Positions 25,628 to 33,737 of a stretch of DNA of 41,823 nt are shown piece after piece; within the stretch, counting starts at the first letter, position 1, and each line of letters begins with the position of its first letter. This DNA comes from Gammaproteobacteria bacterium (lineage in GTDB: Bacteria > Pseudomonadota > Gammaproteobacteria > UBA9214). The notes beneath the pieces were generated by a model. That model worked only from the letters and a program-made list of their open reading frames with translations, was not told where the DNA came from and ran no database searches. The position numbers and the translations under genes are program-made. The stretch covers positions 1 through 41,823 of the forward strand of contig JAOUBY010000013.1 in the NCBI GenBank assembly GCA_029860045.1, read 5' to 3'.

Positions 25628-27370
25628 TCAGGTCTGCAACTGCGTACTATGCAGCCGCTGGTAGACGCCACCCTTATCCAATAATTCCTGGTGTGTGCCG
25701 GTTTCCACGATACAGCCGTCTTCCAGTACCACGATGCGGTCGGCGTGTTCGATGGTTGATAAACGGTGCGCGATGATGATCGAGGTGCGCCCGCTCTTGA
25801 GAGTTTCCAGTGCGGTGTGCACATGGCGTTCGGATTCCGTGTCCAGCGCCGAGGTGGCCTCGTCCAGCACCAGCACCGGTGCATTTTTCAGCAGCGCGCG
25901 TGCGATTGCCAGGCGCTGGCGTTGTCCGCCGGACAGGCGTGCGCCGTTCTCTCCGATCAGGGTGTCCAGCCCCTCGGGCAGTCCGTTAATAAACTCCATG
26001 GCGTGTGCGGCCTCGGCGGCGGCGATGATGTCATCACGGCCGGCTTCGCGCATGGCGCCATAGGCGATATTGGCGGCAACGCTGTCGTTGAACAGCACGA
26101 TGTCCTGGTTGACCAGCGCAATATTGGCGCGCAGGTCACCGAGCGACAACTGCTGCAGGTCGATGCCATCCAGTAATACCTGGCCACTGCTTGGCTGGTA
26201 AAAGCGTGGCACCAGTGCGGCAAGGCTGGACTTTCCACTGCCGGAGCGGCCCACCAGTGCCACGGTCTCGCCCGGCCTGACCTGCAGGTTGATATCATTC
26301 AGTGCAGGGACTTTAGCACTGTCGTAATGCATCGAGACGTTATTGAATTCGATGTTTCCCTGCGCCTGTCTGAGTCGTGTCGTGCCCTTGTCCCGTTCCT
26401 GTGGTTCGGCCAGTAGCTCGAATATTGATTCGGATGCAGCCAATCCGCGCTGAATCTGCTCGTTGACCTTGGTCAGCCGCTTGATGGGGGAAAACAGCAG
26501 TCCCATTGCACCAAAGAAGGAGATGAAGCCGCCAACCGTGAATTCATCGCCCATGGACGGGGACGAGGCAATGTAGATGATGAAGGCAAGTGCCAGCACC
26601 GCGATCATCTGCACGATCGGTACGTTGGCAGCTGATGTAGCAATAATCTTGATATTCATATGCCGCACCCGGTTGGCCATGGTATCGAAGCGTTTGCCTT
26701 CATAGTCCTGTCCGCTGAACAGCTTGACGACGCGATTACCCTTGATGGCCTCGTCGATGATATGCGTCATATCTCCCATGGCCTGTTGCAGGAAGGTGCT
26801 CAGGCGCCGCAGGCGACCACTGACCAGCTTGATGACGATGCCGATGGCCGGCACCACGATGATAAAGATCATCGACAGTTTCCAGTTGAGATAGATCATC
26901 CAGGCAAGCAGGCCGATGACGGACAGGCTGTCCCGCACCAGTATCAGCAAGGCATTGGTTGCCGCGGACGCTACCTGTTCCACGTTGAAGGTAATTCGCG
27001 AGATGATGGTCCCGGTCGGGTTGGCATCATAGTAACTGCAGGGCAGGGTAAGTAGCCGGTTGAACATTTCCGAGCGCAGATCCTTGATGACCTTGCCGGA
27101 TACCCAGCCGAGTGCAACCTGGCTGGCGTAATTTGACAGGCCGCGTACCAGGAACAGCAGGATCAGCAGGAGCGGAATCAGCCGGATGGTGCCCGGGTCT
27201 TTCTCGATGAAGCTGCCGTCCAGTAACGGTTTCATCAGGGCCGGGATTGCCGGTTCGGTCATGGCCAGCACGATGATGCTGGCCAGTGCCCCGGCAAACA
27301 CCTTCCAGTAGGGCACGACGTAGCGCAACAGGCTAAAATACAGCTCTCTGGTGGTTGTCGGTCTGTCCAT
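25628..27370 (-). CDS. msbA: Lipid A / phospholipid flippase, ABC exporter MsbA
   Basis: MsbA is a homodimeric inner-membrane ABC exporter that flips core-lipid A to the periplasmic leaflet before export. The 580-residue half-transporter has six predicted helices in residues about 15-310, then the ATPase domain with Walker A GRSGSGKSS (374-382), signature LSGGQRQ (479-485), Walker B VLVLDE (499-504) and the switch His535 in IIIAHRLS. The N-terminal half carries the MsbA-like block GWVSGKVIKDLRSEMFNRLLTLP. The surrounding LPS genes support MsbA over other ABC exporters. Confidence 0.95.
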   Translation of the reverse strand: MDRPTTTRELYFSLLRYVVPYWKVFAGALASIIVLAMTEPAIPALMKPLLDGSFIEKDPGTIRLIPLLLILLFLVRGLSNYASQVALGWVSGKVIKDLRSEMFNRLLTLPCSYYDANPTGTIISRITFNVEQVASAATNALLILVRDSLSVIGLLAWMIYLNWKLSMIFIIVVPAIGIVIKLVSGRLRRLSTFLQQAMGDMTHIIDEAIKGNRVVKLFSGQDYEGKRFDTMANRVRHMNIKIIATSAANVPIVQMIAVLALAFIIYIASSPSMGDEFTVGGFISFFGAMGLLFSPIKRLTKVNEQIQRGLAASESIFELLAEPQERDKGTTRLRQAQGNIEFNNVSMHYDSAKVPALNDINLQVRPGETVALVGRSGSGKSSLAALVPRFYQPSSGQVLLDGIDLQQLSLGDLRANIALVNQDIVLFNDSVAANIAYGAMREAGRDDIIAAAEAAHAMEFINGLPEGLDTLIGENGARLSGGQRQRLAIARALLKNAPVLVLDEATSALDTESERHVHTALETLKSGRTSIIIAHRLSTIEHADRIVVLEDGCIVETGTHQELLDKGGVYQRLHSTQLQT

Positions 27371-27576
27371 TCGGGGCAGGGGTTCCTGGCTGCGTCGGTC
27401 GGTCTTGAGAGTCGGGTCATGATACCCCGGTTACGGGATTATACAGCGCATTGTTTATGTATCACGCGGCGTTACAGCATTTGCCGGATCCTGTACTAGT
27501 CGTCTCCGGGGTGGGTTCCAGCGCGGCCGCATTCTGTATAATGCGTGCCAATCACGAGGGGTAACAGGAGAAACCC

Positions 27577-27795
27577 GTGCCAAACCCACATACTGCCGAG
27601 AACCCGGAACATCGGGATCTGATACAGCCTAATGCCGAGAACCATTACGAGGTCAGTCGTGACAATCTGCCGCTGCACTGTCCGCTGGACGGCATGAGCC
27701 TGTGGAACTCGCATCCGCGCGTCTACCTGTCTATCGAGGCATCCGGGAAGGCGAAATGCCCCTACTGCGGTGCTGACTACACGCTGGTTGATTAA
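27577..27795 (+). CDS. Small zinc-finger CHCC domain protein
   Basis: A 72-residue protein whose C-terminal half carries the four zinc ligands Cys35, His46, Cys61 and Cys64 (HCPLDG ... NSHPRVY ... AKCPYCGADY). This is the zf-CHCC domain shared with the mitochondrial complex I subunit NDUFS6. In bacteria it is a free-standing protein of unclear function. Translation starts at GTG 27577 behind AACAGGAGAAA. TGTATAAT (27535-27542) upstream may be an extended -10 element. msbA is divergent, and the ELM1-family gene follows after 23 bases. Confidence 0.88.
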   Translation: MPNPHTAENPEHRDLIQPNAENHYEVSRDNLPLHCPLDGMSLWNSHPRVYLSIEASGKAKCPYCGADYTLVD

Positions 27796-27818
27796 TACGC
27801 CTCCCTGTCGATCCCTGC

Positions 27819-28739
27819 ATGGCTGAGCCGATCGTTGTCTGGCGCTTTACCGATGGCAAGGCAGGCCATGAAAATCAAACCGCCGGTTTGCTTGCGGCGC
27901 TCCGTGATTGCGTGTCCATTGATGACTATCAACTGCAGACCGCATCCTGCAGGTCTTCGTTAGCAGCATTTGTTACCCGCCGCATCCCGTTTGGACAGGA
28001 CCTGCCTGACCCGGACCTGATTATCGGCGCCGGTCATGCAACTCATTTGCCCATGCTGGCCGCGCGCCGTGCGCGTGGTGGACGGGCCATCGTACTGATG
28101 AAGCCCAGTCTGCCCGGCACCTGGTTTGACCTGTGTATCATCCCGGCGCACGACAACCCGCGGGTTGCAGACAACATCCTGGTGACACAGGGTGTGCTGA
28201 ATCGCTTGCAACCCTCGACCAGCAAGGATGCCAGTACCGGACTGCTCCTGATCGGCGGGCCGTCCGCGCATGTCAACTGGTCTGATGAAGCTGTGCTCGC
28301 GCAATTGCGCACGGTACTGGAGCAGGACGAAGTCATACACTGGACGCTGACTACCTCGCGGCGCACGCCGGACAGTTTTCTCCAAAAACTCGGGGCCTTG
28401 CCGCAGCAGCACCTGAATGTCGTGCCGGTTACAGATGCCGGGCCGGACTGGCTGGTAGAGCAACTGGCAGGTGCCGGCTGTGCATGGGTGAGTGCTGACA
28501 GTGTCTCCATGGTGTACGAGGCGCTTACCGCAGGCGCCGCGGTTGGCCTGCTGGATGTGCCGTATCGCAGCAGCAATGATCGTCTGGCTCAAGGCATGAA
28601 ACAACTTGTTGCACAGGGGCTGGTAACAACCTATGCCGACTGGCGGAAGGGCAAGACATTGCAGTCGCCTTCCATTCCATTTGATGAAGCGGCACGCTGT
28701 GCCGACTGGATCCATAAACAATGGCTAACAGACCGCTGA
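27819..28739 (+). CDS. Mitochondrial fission ELM1 family protein (DUF1022)
   Basis: A 306-residue protein recognised by the start WRFTDGKAGHENQTAGLLAAL and by GPSAHVNW and TSRRTP in the second half, with SADSVSMVYEALTAGAAVG near the C-terminus, a region resembling the donor-site motif of GT-B glycosyltransferases. Plants use ELM1 in mitochondrial division; in bacteria the family sits in LPS gene clusters and is thought to be glycosyltransferase-like, but activity is not established. Its last 19 bases overlap the following GT4 gene, so the two are translationally coupled. Confidence 0.88.
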   Translation: MAEPIVVWRFTDGKAGHENQTAGLLAALRDCVSIDDYQLQTASCRSSLAAFVTRRIPFGQDLPDPDLIIGAGHATHLPMLAARRARGGRAIVLMKPSLPGTWFDLCIIPAHDNPRVADNILVTQGVLNRLQPSTSKDASTGLLLIGGPSAHVNWSDEAVLAQLRTVLEQDEVIHWTLTTSRRTPDSFLQKLGALPQQHLNVVPVTDAGPDWLVEQLAGAGCAWVSADSVSMVYEALTAGAAVGLLDVPYRSSNDRLAQGMKQLVAQGLVTTYADWRKGKTLQSPSIPFDEAARCADWIHKQWLTDR

Positions 28740-29842
28740 CCCTAGTACAGGTGCTGCCGGCGCTGGAGAGTGGCGGCGTGGAGCGCGGCACGCTGGAAGT
28801 GGCAGCGGCGCTGGTTGCGGCCGGTCACCGCTCGATCGTCATTTCCGCTGGCGGGAGCCTGGTCAGGGAGCTGGTAGCTGGCGGCTCGGAACATATCAGT
28901 CTGCCGGTTGGCAGAAAGTCACTGTTGACACTGCTGCAGGTACGGCGCCTGCGAAAGATTCTCAAGCAGGAACATGTCGATATCCTGCACGTGCGCTCTC
29001 GCCTTCCGGCCTGGATCGCCTGGCTGGCCTGGCGCGGCATGCCGCCGCAGGAGCGGCCACATTTTGTGACCACGGTGCATGGCCTGTACACGGTCAACCG
29101 CTACAGTGCGATCATGACGCGCGGTGAACGCGTGATCGCGGTTTCCGATACGGCGCGGCAGTACATTCTGGATAATTACAGCGAGGTCAGCCCGGGGCGT
29201 GTCGTGACGATCTTTCGTGGCGTGAGTCCGGATGACTTCCCGTTTGGATACCGGCCGGAGCCGGACTGGCTCCGGAGCTGGTATGAGACCTATCCGGTGT
29301 TGAAGGACAGTCGGGTCCTGACACTGCCGGGCAGACTGACCCGGCTCAAGGGCCACGAAGAGTTTATCAGTCTGATTGGCGAGCTTGCTGATAAGGGTAT
29401 AGAGGTATACGGCCTTATCGTCGGACACCTTGATCCGAATCGCAGTAAATACATCGATGAGCTCAGGCAGATGATTGCTGACAGGAAGCTTGAAAGCAGG
29501 ATAATCTTCACCGGTCAGCGATCAGACATCAGGGAAATCTATGCCTGTTCCGATATCGTGCTGTCGTTGTCCGACAAACCGGAATCATTTGGCAGGACGA
29601 TAGTCGAGGCATTGTCACTGGGTGTGCCGGCAGTGGGCTATGGTCATGGAGGCGTCGGTGAAAGTCTTGGCAGATACTATCCTTTTGGTTGCGTACCGAC
29701 CGGTGATCTGGCGCAGCTGACCGAAAAGATTTTACAGATACTGGAAGGACGCGAACCGGTATCCAGGACGACAATATTTACCAGGCAGGAAATGCTGGAT
29801 AAAACCCTTCATCTTTATGACGAGCTTGTAACGTCAGATTAA
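28721..29842 (+). CDS. GT4 family glycosyltransferase
   Basis: A 373-residue GT-B fold enzyme. The N-terminal acceptor domain begins LVQVLPALESGGVERGTLE, the usual glycine-rich loop of LPS hexosyltransferases. The C-terminal donor domain has GRLTRLKGHEEFI and the signature SDKPESFGRTIVEALSLGVP, with the retaining-enzyme E-x7-E pattern (Glu in PESFG and in IVEAL). It most likely adds a sugar to LPS core or another lipid-linked glycan on the cytoplasmic face. Donor and acceptor cannot be assigned. It overlaps the ELM1-family gene and is followed 15 bases later by the SGNH gene. Confidence 0.9.
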   Translation: MANRPLTLVQVLPALESGGVERGTLEVAAALVAAGHRSIVISAGGSLVRELVAGGSEHISLPVGRKSLLTLLQVRRLRKILKQEHVDILHVRSRLPAWIAWLAWRGMPPQERPHFVTTVHGLYTVNRYSAIMTRGERVIAVSDTARQYILDNYSEVSPGRVVTIFRGVSPDDFPFGYRPEPDWLRSWYETYPVLKDSRVLTLPGRLTRLKGHEEFISLIGELADKGIEVYGLIVGHLDPNRSKYIDELRQMIADRKLESRIIFTGQRSDIREIYACSDIVLSLSDKPESFGRTIVEALSLGVPAVGYGHGGVGESLGRYYPFGCVPTGDLAQLTEKILQILEGREPVSRTTIFTRQEMLDKTLHLYDELVTSD

Positions 29843-29857
29843 ATCTGAGTTGATGAA

Positions 29858-31042
29858 ATGAATGCTCATAAAAATTCAGTAAAAAGTAACCTGCTTGCAT
29901 TGTTGATTGGGCTTGTGCTGGCCTTCGTCCTTGCAGAGGTGATGCTGCGCATGGTTACCGGCAATATCTATTCGGACATGGATGTTATTGTCGATGAGGT
30001 TCCGAGAGGGATTCGCCTGACCTGGCCGATGAATAACAGTATGGATGCAACCGGCCTCTATGAGGCTGGAGGAATGGTTGATTTCCAGGTTACAGAGATG
30101 AGGAATATATATCCCGGCTATGAAAATGACGGGAAGGAGCTGATCCTGTTCTTCGGAGGATCTACCACCGAGAATTCAATGGTCAGGGAAGGTCGCCGAT
30201 TTGCGGACTTGATTGGAAAGGCGCTGGATTATTATCCGATGAACTATGGCAAGAGCGGCAACGCCAGTATTGAAAGCCATATCAATCTGGTTCATCTGCT
30301 TGAGAGGTACGACTTCAGGCCAAGAATTATATTTCTGCTTCATGGTTTGAATGATTACGGCATCTTCCTGAAAACCCGGTCGCCGGATGGAATATCGGAT
30401 GTTGGTACATTGCTTGACGCAAGAAAAGGCTCTGCAAACCAGGAATTCATTAAAAAGAGATTCAATGCGTACATACGCAAGTCATATGTGGTTGCGCATA
30501 TTTACATTGCAATGAAGGCGATCTTTGCCGACAGTTATCTTGAGAACCTTGCAAAAGATGCGCGTGCACAGCGCAAACTTGAGCCGCTGTCAGAAGAGGG
30601 TTTCCAGGCCTATATCGATTCGTCGCCGTTCAGAACATTCCTGGAAAATCGTAAGAAGACATATGCAGGCTTTATAAAGGCAGCGAAGGATAGCGGCGCA
30701 AGAGTTGTTTTATTTACGCAACCGGCGAGCTATACCGATTCGTATAAGTCGTATTCCGGTGAGGAGGTTAGGGTGTTCCCGACTACCCTGAACGGAGAAC
30801 TCATGAGTTTCGATCAGGCCAGGCGCATGCAGGATCTGATAAGCAATAATACAAGAGAGGCGGCCAGAGAAGGCAATGCCCTGCTGGTTGATCTGGATGC
30901 CCTCTTTACCCGGCAGGATGTTTCGCCGCTGATATACGACACATTGCATTATACGGAGCAGGGTTCAAAGGTTATCGCCGATGTGACTGTTGAGACTATC
31001 CTGAGGACGGGGTTCCTCGAGGACGAAGCCTGGCTTAACTAG
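29858..31042 (+). CDS. Membrane-anchored SGNH/GDSL-like hydrolase or acyl-transferase
   Basis: A 394-residue protein with one N-terminal hydrophobic anchor (about 11-31) and a large presumably periplasmic domain. SGNH-superfamily blocks are visible: FFGGSTTE with Ser102 as nucleophile, GKSGNAS as the Gly block, LLHGLNDYG with Asn165, and DTLHYTEQG with Asp361/His364. Such proteins in glycan clusters often add or remove O-acetyl or other acyl groups, so modification of the polysaccharide is a reasonable inference. The gene is more AT-rich than its neighbours, as are many surface-glycan genes of foreign origin. Confidence 0.82.
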   Translation: MNAHKNSVKSNLLALLIGLVLAFVLAEVMLRMVTGNIYSDMDVIVDEVPRGIRLTWPMNNSMDATGLYEAGGMVDFQVTEMRNIYPGYENDGKELILFFGGSTTENSMVREGRRFADLIGKALDYYPMNYGKSGNASIESHINLVHLLERYDFRPRIIFLLHGLNDYGIFLKTRSPDGISDVGTLLDARKGSANQEFIKKRFNAYIRKSYVVAHIYIAMKAIFADSYLENLAKDARAQRKLEPLSEEGFQAYIDSSPFRTFLENRKKTYAGFIKAAKDSGARVVLFTQPASYTDSYKSYSGEEVRVFPTTLNGELMSFDQARRMQDLISNNTREAAREGNALLVDLDALFTRQDVSPLIYDTLHYTEQGSKVIADVTVETILRTGFLEDEAWLN

Positions 31043-31044
31043 CG

Positions 31045-31060
31045 CGGGTTGACTAACCCG
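31045..31060. terminator. Possible bidirectional hairpin between convergent genes
   Basis: CGGGTT-GACT-AACCCG forms a 6-bp stem with a four-base loop. It lies two bases after the SGNH stop and overlaps the stop of the opposing glycosyltransferase. No T-run follows on either strand, so termination activity is doubtful. Confidence 0.3.
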
Positions 31061-32072
31061 GGCTGGCCTCGGAAATTATCTTCCGGTAAAGAGCCAGGTG
31101 CTGTCTGGCTGTATTTTCGATAAGAAAGTCCGGCAGAACCGGTGTTACCCATTCACGGAAACGGTCCTGTCTTTCCCTGTATTCCCGCATTGCTGTTTCG
31201 AGTGACTTCGGACTATCCAGGTCCAGCAACAGCCAGTCGGGACAGATCTCCATGGCAATTCCGGTCCTGGTCGATAAAACCAGTGGGGCATAATTCATGG
31301 CCTCCAGTATGGCGATGCCAAATCCTTCGCTGAGCGATGACGATATGAAGATGTCACAGTTTGCCATTTGTTGCGGGATATCTGTGCGGAATCCCGGCAG
31401 ATGAACGCGACCGGAAAGGCCGTTCTTGCTGACAAGTGTTTCCAGTGCATCACGCTGCGCGCCGTCACCCAGGATAGTCAGCTCCCAGGGCAGATCGATA
31501 CCGGAAAGCAGGACAATCAGTTTGTCATACCCCTTGATCGGGTCCAGGCGGCCTACACAAAGAAGCTTGATTCTGTCTGACTCTGCCGATGGCTCCCTGG
31601 TTACGGTGACTGGTGCGATGCCGTTGTAGATCACTACAGCCTTGCCGGTCTTGACGCTTGCCTGAACGACTTTAGAGACCGCAATCACATTATCAGTTTT
31701 CTCGTAAACAGCACCTTTCCTGGGATTGTGTTTTGTAGCAACGGATGGTTTACGCAGGAATCGGTTCAGGATTCTGTATATTTCAGTTGCCTTTGCATAA
31801 TGCGTATGGACTATATCCGGAGCGAACCGGCGGATATGACCAGCAAGTTCCAGCCACAGAAAAGGATTGTTACGGGTGTTGCTGGAGCGATATTCAATAA
31901 GGTCGATTTCGGGCGCTATCCTTTCCCTGTAATTTGATCCGGCGGGAGCGAGGATGCCGATCTCGACCGGTAGGCCGGATTCGACCATTGCATTGGCCAG
32001 GTCCACGTATACTTCACCTCTTCCCAGGCCCCTGGATGCGGTGAAATGACATACTCTGATAGGTGTTGTCAT
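31053..32072 (-). CDS. GT4 family glycosyltransferase
   Basis: A 339-residue GT-B enzyme. It starts IRVCHFTASRGLGRGEVYV, has the inter-domain VGRLDPIKGYDKLI and the donor motif SLSEGFGIAILEAMNYAPLV with the two Glu residues of retaining GT4 enzymes. THYAKATEIYRILNR resembles proteobacterial LPS core transferases. The frame is open to a GTG at 32111, but ATG 32072 gives a family-like N-terminus; neither has a strong ribosome-binding site. It points against the genes on both sides, so it has its own promoter, probably in the 278-base gap before gmd. Confidence 0.9.
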   Translation of the reverse strand: MTTPIRVCHFTASRGLGRGEVYVDLANAMVESGLPVEIGILAPAGSNYRERIAPEIDLIEYRSSNTRNNPFLWLELAGHIRRFAPDIVHTHYAKATEIYRILNRFLRKPSVATKHNPRKGAVYEKTDNVIAVSKVVQASVKTGKAVVIYNGIAPVTVTREPSAESDRIKLLCVGRLDPIKGYDKLIVLLSGIDLPWELTILGDGAQRDALETLVSKNGLSGRVHLPGFRTDIPQQMANCDIFISSSLSEGFGIAILEAMNYAPLVLSTRTGIAMEICPDWLLLDLDSPKSLETAMREYRERQDRFREWVTPVLPDFLIENTARQHLALYRKIISEASPG

Positions 32073-32350
32073 TGAGGACTGCGTTGAAATTGAATGTTTA
32101 CCGGATTGCACGGGGTGCTTCGCTGGAAGGGCCGTCAGTGACAGTCATGCTAGCACATTTTAATTTCAGCCTCGTGACTCTTGCCGGGCTGGCGGGTGCC
32201 TCAGGAGGGTAACGCAGGTGACTGGCCGGGTACCTGTGCCTGTTTTGTGGCATCATATCGCCATGTGGCATATCGTTCTTCCAGGGAATAGACAGGATAC
32301 AATCTGTATGTGCGTTTTACCGTCCTCTCAACCGATACCGACAGACTAAA

Positions 32351-33304
32351 ATGAAGAAGGCCCTGATTTATGGAGTGTCCGGACAGGATGGCGCGCTACT
32401 GGCCAAACTGCTGCTGGACAAGGGTTACGAGGTGGTCGGTGCGTCGCGTGATGCCCAGGTCAATTCGTTTGCCAATCTGTCCCGGCTGGGTATACAGGAC
32501 AAGGTGACACTGACCTCGGTAACCCTGAACGATTTCCGCAGTGTGCTGCAGGCGCTGATGAAGATCGAACCGGATGAAATCTACAATCTTGCCGGGCAGA
32601 GTTCGGTCGGGCTGTCATTCGAGCAGCCAGTAGAGACCATGGAGAGTATTACCATCGGTACCCTGAACCTGCTTGAAGGTATCCGTTTCATTAACAGTCC
32701 GGTCAGACTGTACAATGCAGGGTCAGGGGATTGTTTCGGCTATACCGGCGACGAGGGCGCGACGGAGCGCACGCCGTTCAGGCCGCGCAGCCCGTATGCG
32801 GTTGCCAAGTCTGCCGCATTCTGGGAAGTTGCAAACTACCGTGAGGCCTATGATATTCACGCCTGCACGGGCATCCTGTTCAATCATGAGTCACCGCTGC
32901 GCCCGGAGCGTTTCGTGACGAGAAAGATAGTCGCAGCCGCCTGCCGTATTGCGAATGGCAGCGATGAAAAACTCTATCTTGGCGATATCAGCATTAAGCG
33001 CGACTGGGGGTGGGCGCCCGAGTATGTGGAAGCTATGTGGCTGATGATGCAGAAGGAAGCCGCCGATGACTACGTGATTGCAACCGGTGAGTCCAACAGC
33101 CTGGAAAGCTTCGTCGAACAGGCGTTTAAAGAGGTCGGGCTGGACTGGAAGGACCATGTCGAGATTGATTCGGCACTGGTGCGGCCGTCCGAGATCGCCG
33201 CTAATGTCGGTAATCCGGGCAAGGCAATTACAAAGCTGGGCTGGAAACCCGCTTATAAAATGAGTGATGTTGTAAAGGCAATGGTAGAGGAAGAACGTTC
33301 ATGA
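32351..33304 (+). CDS. gmd: GDP-mannose 4,6-dehydratase-like protein
   Basis: A 317-residue extended SDR enzyme. The NAD(P) loop is GVSGQDGALLAKLLLDKGY (8-26), the catalytic residues lie in GSGDCFG (Ser125) and YAVAK (Tyr149, Lys153), and the GMD-specific segment is NHESPLRPERFVTRKI, where family members usually have RGE instead of RPE. IKRDWGWAPEYVEAMW is another Gmd hallmark. Gmd converts GDP-mannose to GDP-4-keto-6-deoxymannose, the precursor of GDP-fucose, GDP-rhamnose or GDP-perosamine; no reductase or aminotransferase for the next step is in the window. AlgC at 1.8 kb could supply mannose 1-phosphate. Confidence 0.87.
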   Translation: MKKALIYGVSGQDGALLAKLLLDKGYEVVGASRDAQVNSFANLSRLGIQDKVTLTSVTLNDFRSVLQALMKIEPDEIYNLAGQSSVGLSFEQPVETMESITIGTLNLLEGIRFINSPVRLYNAGSGDCFGYTGDEGATERTPFRPRSPYAVAKSAAFWEVANYREAYDIHACTGILFNHESPLRPERFVTRKIVAAACRIANGSDEKLYLGDISIKRDWGWAPEYVEAMWLMMQKEAADDYVIATGESNSLESFVEQAFKEVGLDWKDHVEIDSALVRPSEIAANVGNPGKAITKLGWKPAYKMSDVVKAMVEEERS

Positions 33305-33338
33305 TACCGCTATCTGCGTGTAAAAGGAGGAGGTCGGG

Positions 33339-33728
33339 ATGGCTGTAACAGTGCCGGTATCGTGGGGCGAACTGCTCGACAAGGTCACCATCCTGCAGAT
33401 AAAGGCCGAGAGAATCGTCGACGCTGACAAGCTTGCCAATGTCAATCGAGAACTGGCGGAACTGACCGCGGTGATCGAAAGAAACGGCCCGCTTTCCAGC
33501 GGGGTTCAGGCGCTCATGGACGAATTGCGGGAGGCCAACACCGCGCTCTGGGATATCGAGGACAACATCCGTACATGCGAGCGTGAAAAGCGTTTTGACG
33601 AGGAATTTATCCGTCTGGCACGCTCGGTATACTACACAAACGACCGGCGGGCAGAGCTGAAGCGCAAGCTTAACCAGTTGCTTGACTCGGCGCTGGTGGA
33701 AGAGAAGTCCTACGAGTCCTATACCTGA
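33339..33728 (+). CDS. DUF6165 family protein
   Basis: A 129-residue, mostly helical, charged protein starting VPVSWGELLDKVTILQIKAERI and containing ALWDIEDNIRTCEREKRFDEEFI. I recognise it as the DUF6165 family, which is repeatedly found beside GT9 and other glycosyltransferase genes. No enzymatic motif, signal peptide or membrane helix is seen, so it may be an accessory or regulatory partner in glycan assembly. An excellent ribosome-binding site, AAAGGAGGAGG, suggests high expression. The GT9 gene follows nine bases later. Confidence 0.8.
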   Translation: MAVTVPVSWGELLDKVTILQIKAERIVDADKLANVNRELAELTAVIERNGPLSSGVQALMDELREANTALWDIEDNIRTCEREKRFDEEFIRLARSVYYTNDRRAELKRKLNQLLDSALVEEKSYESYT

Positions 33729-33737
33729 CCCGCCGGC

